This document shows positions 59,444 to 64,000 of a stretch of DNA of 64,000 nt, piece after piece. The DNA comes from Stakelama marina (GTDB taxonomy: Bacteria; Pseudomonadota; Alphaproteobacteria; Sphingomonadales; Sphingomonadaceae). How positions within the stretch are numbered: the stretch's first letter is position 1; each line of letters opens with the position of its first letter. A model generated the notes under the pieces. It worked only from the letters and a program-made list of their open reading frames with translations. It ran no database searches and was not told the DNA's origin. The DNA is taken from the NCBI RefSeq assembly GCF_018122655.1, contig NZ_JAGRQC010000005.1, positions 1-64,000 of the forward strand, in the 5' to 3' direction. Position numbers and translations under genes: made by a program.

Positions 59444-60784
59444 ATGAAAGGGCTGAACGTGGCAGGATTCGATCTCAAGCTGACGGGTGGAACAGTCCAC
59501 CTTCCCGGTGGACCCGTGGTCGCCGATATCGGGGTGCGCGACGGACGCATCGCGGAGATTGGCGCGACGGGGGATGCGGGCGAGACGCTCGATTGCACCG
59601 GCCTGGATATCCTGCCGGGCGTTATCGACACCCAGGTTCATTTCCGCGAGCCGGGGCTTGAGCACAAGGAAGACCTGGCAACCGGCAGCCGGGCCGCGGT
59701 GATGGGCGGCGTGACCGCGGTATTCGAGATGCCGAACACCAAGCCGAATACCGACAGCGAGGCGGCGATTGCGGACAAGTTGTCGCGCGCCAAGGGGCGG
59801 ATGTGGTGCGACCATGCCTTTTATGTCGGCGCGACATCGGCCAATGCCGATGCGCTTGTCGAGCTGGAAAAGCTGCCGGGAACATGCGGCGTCAAGATCT
59901 TCATGGGTGCATCGACCGGCGATCTGCTGGTTTCCGAGGACTCGGAGCTGGCGCGAGTCCTCGCCTCCGGACACCGCCGGGTAGCGATTCATGCCGAGGA
60001 CGAGGACCGGATGAATTCGCGCGCCGGCGAACGCCGCGAAGGCGACCCGTCATCGCATCCGGTATGGCGCGACGATGAAAGCGCGATGCTCGCGACACGG
60101 CGCATCCTGAAGCTCGCACGAGAGGCGAAGCGGCGTATCCACGTACTCCACGTCACCACGCCTGCCGAACTGGAGCTGCTGTCGCAGCACAAGGACATCG
60201 CGACCTGCGAAGTAACGCCGCAGCATCTGACGCTCGCTGCCGAGGAGGCCTACCCGGCGGTCGGCACCTATGCGCAGATGAACCCGCCGATCCGTTCAGC
60301 AGCACATCGCGAGGGGTTGTGGTACTGGCTCAACCAGGGTGTGCCCGACGTGATCGGATCGGACCATGCGCCGCACACGCGCGAGGAAAAGGCGAAGCCC
60401 TATCCGCAGTCGCCGAGCGGTATGCCGGGCGTGCAGACGCTGCTTCCGCTGCTGCTCGATCATGTGGCGAATGGCCGAATGACGCTTGAACGGCTGATCG
60501 ACCTGACGAGTGCAGGCGCGCAGCGAATCTTCGGTATCGTCCGCAAGGGCCGGATCGTGACCGGCTATGACGCCGATTTCACCGTCGTCGACCTGAAGCG
60601 GCGCTGGACGATTGAGGAAAGCTGGCTTGCGTCGCGCGCGGGCTGGTCGCCGTTCACGGGACGCGAGCTGACCGGCATGCCGGTCGGGACGATCATCCGC
60701 GGGCGGCGCGTGATGTGGCAGGGCGATCTCGCCGATCGGGCCGAGGGCGAGCCGATGCGTTTCGAAGCGACGGCGTTCGGCTGA
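59444..60784 (+). CDS. pyrC: Dihydroorotase
   Basis: The 446-residue amidohydrolase cyclises carbamoyl-aspartate to dihydroorotate in pyrimidine synthesis. The first metal motif is VIDTQVHFREPG, so the usual His-x-His is Gln-x-His, a variant I recall as common in alphaproteobacterial members. The carbamylated Lys is in GVKIFMGASTGD, later His ligands are in HVLHVTTPAELE, and the final Asp is in SDHAPHTREEK. The start at 59444 is set by MKGLNVAGFDLKLTGGTVHL; the longer frame upstream is antisense to ygfZ. It meets the convergent RarD gene with no gap. Confidence 0.9.
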   Translation: MKGLNVAGFDLKLTGGTVHLPGGPVVADIGVRDGRIAEIGATGDAGETLDCTGLDILPGVIDTQVHFREPGLEHKEDLATGSRAAVMGGVTAVFEMPNTKPNTDSEAAIADKLSRAKGRMWCDHAFYVGATSANADALVELEKLPGTCGVKIFMGASTGDLLVSEDSELARVLASGHRRVAIHAEDEDRMNSRAGERREGDPSSHPVWRDDESAMLATRRILKLAREAKRRIHVLHVTTPAELELLSQHKDIATCEVTPQHLTLAAEEAYPAVGTYAQMNPPIRSAAHREGLWYWLNQGVPDVIGSDHAPHTREEKAKPYPQSPSGMPGVQTLLPLLLDHVANGRMTLERLIDLTSAGAQRIFGIVRKGRIVTGYDADFTVVDLKRRWTIEESWLASRAGWSPFTGRELTGMPVGTIIRGRRVMWQGDLADRAEGEPMRFEATAFG

Positions 60785-61696
60785 TCAGGCGCGTTCTCGC
60801 CGGGCGCGGCGGTGGTTGGCGAGCGCATTGCCGGTGAAGACCGCGAGGCCGATCCAGATCAGCCCGAAGCTGGCCGCCATGCGTACCGTGAATGCCTCTC
60901 CGAAGACGAAGACGCCGAGCACGAATTGCAGCGTGGGTGCGATATATTGGAGTAGCCCCAGCGTCGCATACCTTAGCTGGCGCGCGGCCGACGCGAAGAG
61001 CAGCAACGGGAGTGCGGTCGTGACCGCGCTGAAGATCAGCAGCGCGTCGATCCCGGGGCTGCTGCCGAACGCCAGCGAGCCATGGGCGCCGAGCCAGATG
61101 AGATAGAGCAAGGCGATGGGGCTGAGCAGCAGCGTTTCGCTCGCCAACCCTTCGAGCGGGCCGATCGGCGCCAGTTTGCGGACCATGCCATAGAAACCGA
61201 AGCTGCATGCAAGCGTCAGGCTGATCCACAAACCCCCGGGGGCTGCCCAGGCCATGGTCGCGACGCCGCTGGCGGCTAGTGCCACGGCAAGCCATTGCAG
61301 CCGGTCGAGCCGCTCGTGAAAGACGAGCATTCCGAGCAGCACATTGACCAGCGGATTGAGGAAGTAGCCAAGGCTCGCGGCGACGACGTGGTCGTGATTG
61401 ACTGCCCAGATATATGCCAGCCAGTTGATCGCAATAAGGGCTGCGCTGGCCATCATCAGCCGCAGCACGGCAGGCGTTTTCAGATAGCCGATCCACGCCG
61501 CGAGCGAGCGCCGCCACGCAACCAGCGTGATGACCAGAAGCAGCGCCCAGAGAATGCGGTGCGCGACGATTTCGGTCGGCATCACCGACGCCAGCGTCTT
61601 GAAATAGAGCGGCATCAGCCCCCAGAGCAGATAGGCGCCCATGCCGTGCGCGACGCCGCGAAGCGGCGCGGAGGAGGATGCTGATGATGCGGCCAT
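60785..61696 (-). CDS. rarD: RarD-like EamA-family transporter
   Basis: The 303-residue protein has ten membrane helices with the RarD signature: GVAHGMGAYLLWGLMPLYFK, VMPTEIVAHRILWALLLV, INWLAYIWAVNHDHVVAASL and GYFLNPLVNVLLGMLVFHER. RarD proteins are DMT permeases linked to chloramphenicol sensitivity, with unknown native substrate. The last gene base abuts the dihydroorotase stop, so transcripts must converge here. Confidence 0.9.
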   Translation of the reverse strand: MAASSASSSAPLRGVAHGMGAYLLWGLMPLYFKTLASVMPTEIVAHRILWALLLVITLVAWRRSLAAWIGYLKTPAVLRLMMASAALIAINWLAYIWAVNHDHVVAASLGYFLNPLVNVLLGMLVFHERLDRLQWLAVALAASGVATMAWAAPGGLWISLTLACSFGFYGMVRKLAPIGPLEGLASETLLLSPIALLYLIWLGAHGSLAFGSSPGIDALLIFSAVTTALPLLLFASAARQLRYATLGLLQYIAPTLQFVLGVFVFGEAFTVRMAASFGLIWIGLAVFTGNALANHRRARRERA

Positions 61697-61773
61697 TGCG
61701 GCCCGCTACACCGGACGGGCCGCCGACGCCAAAGAAGAATTGCCGATTTCGCCGAAGGTAAAAGTTTTGCGTG

Positions 61774-62631
61774 TCAGAAAGGTAGCCAGCGCTGCTTTTC
61801 GGTGAACTTCATATATCCGATATTCGCGCCGAGCCGCCAGCCGACGCCCATCCGCACGGGGATGAGGACGACATTGCCGCTGCGCAGATAGCTCGCCGAA
61901 AAGCCGCCGACGAAATAAACCCGGCCTTCGGCCTGCGGGAATCGCTTGTAGAGCTCCTGCGTGTCGTAGAGATTGTACACGAGGACGAAGACCTTGGCCG
62001 CGTCGCCGCCGACGTCGAAACCAACCGACGGGCCGGTCCAATAGACGGGTCGTTCGCCTTCGATGCGGTGGTGCATGATGCCGGAGCCGTAGCGCAGGCC
62101 GAAGATGAAGGCACCCGAAGCCTCGCGCCCGGCGATATAGGCGTTGGGTTCACCCTGATCCGAAAGGATCTTCTGGATGATTTCGGCCAGCCCGGCGGCG
62201 CCCTTGCCGAATACGCCTTCGGCCGCGCCGATCAGGTCGTCGCGCTTGTAGGTGTCGGCGCTTTGTGTCGTCTCTCCAGGCGTCGGCCCGGTTGGATTTG
62301 TCGGATAGGATTGCTGCGGCGCGGCCGGAGCCGGTTGGTTCTGGCTCTCATTTTGTGGCGCGGGTGCGTAAGGGTCGGCCTGCTCGGTCGGCTGCGACGG
62401 CGCAGCCGTCTGATTGTCCGCAGACGTGTAGGGATCGGAAGCCGGCGGAGTGTACGGCGTCGTCGATTGCGGTGTGTAGGGGGTCGTTGGCGTGGTTTCC
62501 GACTGCCCGTTCTGCTGCGTCGCCAGATCGCCGTCGATGACGTTGTTGGGATCGACCGTGCGCACCTGCGCGGTTGCCGGAGCCGCCGCTGCGAAGACCG
62601 CAAGCAGTCCGATTAGCCATGCCTTGCGCAA
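61774..62631 (-). CDS. EipA/DUF1134 envelope protein
   Basis: This 285-residue protein has a signal peptide (MRKAWLIGLLAVFAAAAPAT). A long Thr/Pro/Gln-rich, disordered region follows (residues 25-125, repeats of TPYTP and APSQPTEQADP). The DUF1134 domain then runs from TYKRDDLIGAAEGVFGKGAA through QGEPNAYIAGREASGAFIFG and YWTGPSVGFDVGGDAAKVFV to the C-terminus. DUF1134 proteins (EipA in Brucella) keep the envelope intact under stress. The low-complexity linker is unusually long and probably spans the periplasm. Confidence 0.85.
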   Translation of the reverse strand: MRKAWLIGLLAVFAAAAPATAQVRTVDPNNVIDGDLATQQNGQSETTPTTPYTPQSTTPYTPPASDPYTSADNQTAAPSQPTEQADPYAPAPQNESQNQPAPAAPQQSYPTNPTGPTPGETTQSADTYKRDDLIGAAEGVFGKGAAGLAEIIQKILSDQGEPNAYIAGREASGAFIFGLRYGSGIMHHRIEGERPVYWTGPSVGFDVGGDAAKVFVLVYNLYDTQELYKRFPQAEGRVYFVGGFSASYLRSGNVVLIPVRMGVGWRLGANIGYMKFTEKQRWLPF

Positions 62632-62795
62632 AATTCCCTCCCCGATGACGCAAACTTGCCGTTCAATATGCGAAAGCCGGCTTGCGGCGCAATGAACGGA
62701 CGACGACCCGAGTCCGATTTACGCCGAGCGGCGATGAAAAGCGCGGTTGATCGGGCGACGATGCATGGCTATAGCGCCGCTTCCGGCTGCCATGC

Positions 62796-62888
62796 GGAGA
62801 CGTGGGTGAGTGGCTGAAACCAGCGGTTTGCTAAACCGCCGTACCGGGATTACTGGTACCGAGGGTTCGAATCCCTCCGTCTCCGCCA
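62796..62888 (+). tRNA. tRNA-Ser (anticodon GCT)
   Basis: This 93-nt class II tRNA has acceptor stem GGAGACG/CGTCTCC, discriminator G and encoded CCA. The anticodon loop TTGCTAA is closed by GCGGT/ACCGC, and it has a long variable arm and the T-loop GTTCGAATC. Anticodon GCT reads AGC/AGT serine codons. An integrase gene begins 191 bp after its 3' end, so this tRNA is the likely integration site of the next element. Confidence 0.95.
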
Positions 62889-63079
62889 GCCGCCGGTCTT
62901 CGGCGAGCTTTGACGAACCGCCGCAATTAACAAAAACCGCTGAAAAACGGCGCTTTATGCGGGTGAATTATCCGCGGTCGGTCGCGATCGTTCGTCCCAG
63001 ACCGTAGATATTTTTATGACCACTTTTATGACTAGCTTTTTCCGAATATGTGCCGCATACCTTATTCGAGGTTCTCAGG

Positions 63080-64000
63080 ATGCATGCTCGCGGAAAGCTT
63101 CACGTTCGCCAGATTGCCGGTCTGACGAAGCCGGGTGTCTATTCGGATGGCGGAGGACTCTATCTGCGGGTCAGAAGGACCGGTAGTCGGTCATGGCTTT
63201 TTATCTGTATGATCAATGGAAAGCGCCGGGAAATGGGACTCGGATCCCTTCTCGATGTCTCCCTCGGACAAGCGCGCGCCAAAGCACTTGAAGCTCGGCA
63301 GCTCTTTCTGGAAGGCCGCGATCCTATCGAAGAACGGCGAGAATCGAAGTCGATCGCCGCAACTACGACAGTTTTGTTCGGACCATTCACCGAAGCACTG
63401 ATTGACGATATTGAATCCGGTTTTCGAAACGAAAAGCATCGTAAGCAGTGGCGGTCGACGCTACGTACGCATGCGGCGCGACTGTTCTCCAAACCCGTTG
63501 ATGAGATCCAGACAGAAGATGTCGTCGAAGTTCTGCGACCGATTTGGTTGGAACTGCCTGAAACCGCTTCGCGCGTTCGTGGCCGCATTGAGCGCGTGCT
63601 CGATGCAGCGAAGGCCAAAGGTCATCGGAGCGGAGAAAATCCGGCGCGCTGGCGTGGGCATCTCGATCTTCTGTTGCCGCGACGGCCTAAGGTGTCGGTT
63701 GAGCATCATGCAGCACTACCCTTTATTGAACTAGCTGCTTTCATGGGCGAATTGCGGAGGAGGCCCGCGATCGCTGCACGGGCGCTCGAATTTACGATTT
63801 TGACCGCTGCACGCTCTGGCGAGGTTCTCGACGCGACTTGGGGTGAAGTGGATCTGCGTGCCGCTATCTGGACAGTTCCAGGAGAACGAATGAAAGCGGG
63901 TCGCGAACATCAGGTGCCTCTGAGTGAAGTGGCCTTAAGCTTGCTGAACTGTTTGGCGAAAGAATCACGCTCGGCCAGCGATCGGATTTTCACCAATACA
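63080..64000 (+). CDS. P4-type tyrosine integrase (partial, runs off the window)
   Basis: The frame is open from the ATG at 63080 to the last base, giving 307 residues. The N-terminal DUF4102-type arm-binding domain is clear: IAGLTKPGVYSDGGGLYLRV and RREMGLGSLLDVSLGQARAK, then EGRDPIEERR. The core-binding domain follows (FTEALIDDIESGFRNEKHRK). The catalytic domain has begun, with the first Arg in TAARSGEVLDATWGEVD; the HxxR and Tyr boxes lie beyond the window. Placement right after tRNA-Ser is typical of island integrases. Codon usage here is less GC-rich than the core genes, supporting recent transfer. Confidence 0.88.
   Translation, partial: MHARGKLHVRQIAGLTKPGVYSDGGGLYLRVRRTGSRSWLFICMINGKRREMGLGSLLDVSLGQARAKALEARQLFLEGRDPIEERRESKSIAATTTVLFGPFTEALIDDIESGFRNEKHRKQWRSTLRTHAARLFSKPVDEIQTEDVVEVLRPIWLELPETASRVRGRIERVLDAAKAKGHRSGENPARWRGHLDLLLPRRPKVSVEHHAALPFIELAAFMGELRRRPAIAARALEFTILTAARSGEVLDATWGEVDLRAAIWTVPGERMKAGREHQVPLSEVALSLLNCLAKESRSASDRIFTNT

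Noticed and set aside
59444-60784. Inactive dihydroorotase because of the Gln-x-His motif
   Set aside because: All other catalytic motifs are intact and the Gln variant looks usual for this alphaproteobacterial group, so loss of function is not supported.

Overview
The window looks like a chromosomal segment of a sphingomonad (Alphaproteobacteria, Sphingomonadales). The evidence is the high GC content, a lepB-rnc-era cluster, a split-subunit proton-translocating transhydrogenase, a CcrM methyltransferase with GANTC and CtrA-like sites upstream, DUF6456, DUF2793, DUF6127 and DUF1134 genes, and a full RcGTA-like gene transfer agent cluster. The species cannot be named from the sequence alone. 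No rRNA, CRISPR array or recognisable insertion sequence was seen.

Region 1 (1-7.6 kb) is a decayed genomic island next to the 3' end of tRNA-Arg(CCG). It holds a DnaQ-like exonuclease with an in-frame stop, a relaxase-like fragment, a frameshifted double-HTH regulator, a tyrosine recombinase and an unrecognised gene remnant. It ends with an intact, tightly coupled three-gene operon: a Phd-like antitoxin, a possible PIN-like protein and a patatin phospholipase. That operon is the best candidate here for an undescribed defence or addiction module.

Region 2 (7.6-40.8 kb) is mostly core chromosome: dapB-nth, a class III sirtuin, lepB-rnc-era, pgi, gor, a GltP-type symporter, glmM, a ThiD-glyoxalase-fold fusion, rnhB, ccrM, folP, a sigma-54 activator, an aa3-oxidase subunit IV microgene with pntA1-pntA2-pntB, membrane and regulatory genes, tRNA-Val(TAC), glutamine cyclotransferase, a dapF-like gene and a DMT transporter. 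After tRNA-Val lies an overlapping pair of methyltransferases for glycine betaine synthesis from glycine, a pathway best known from halophiles.

Region 3 (40.8-57.2 kb) is the gene transfer agent: terminase subunits, portal, DUF6127 protein, prohead protease, HK97 capsid, head-tail proteins, tail tube, chaperones, tape measure, baseplate or hub proteins, cell-wall peptidase and a DUF2793 fibre-like protein. Three unrelated genes (a secreted protein, an NRDE protein and a SpeE-like protein) sit between terminase and portal. An intrinsic terminator follows the capsid gene. Palindromic repeats have entered the cluster, two of them in frame inside genes. The gp12 homologue carries a large extra domain resembling a TIM barrel, while the gp15 homologue is short.

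Region 4 (57.2-64 kb) holds an OmpA-family porin with a textbook terminator, a YgfZ-like protein, a dihydroorotase, a RarD-like transporter, an EipA/DUF1134 protein and tRNA-Ser(GCT). A P4-type integrase follows and runs off the window end; it probably opens a second tRNA-integrated island.
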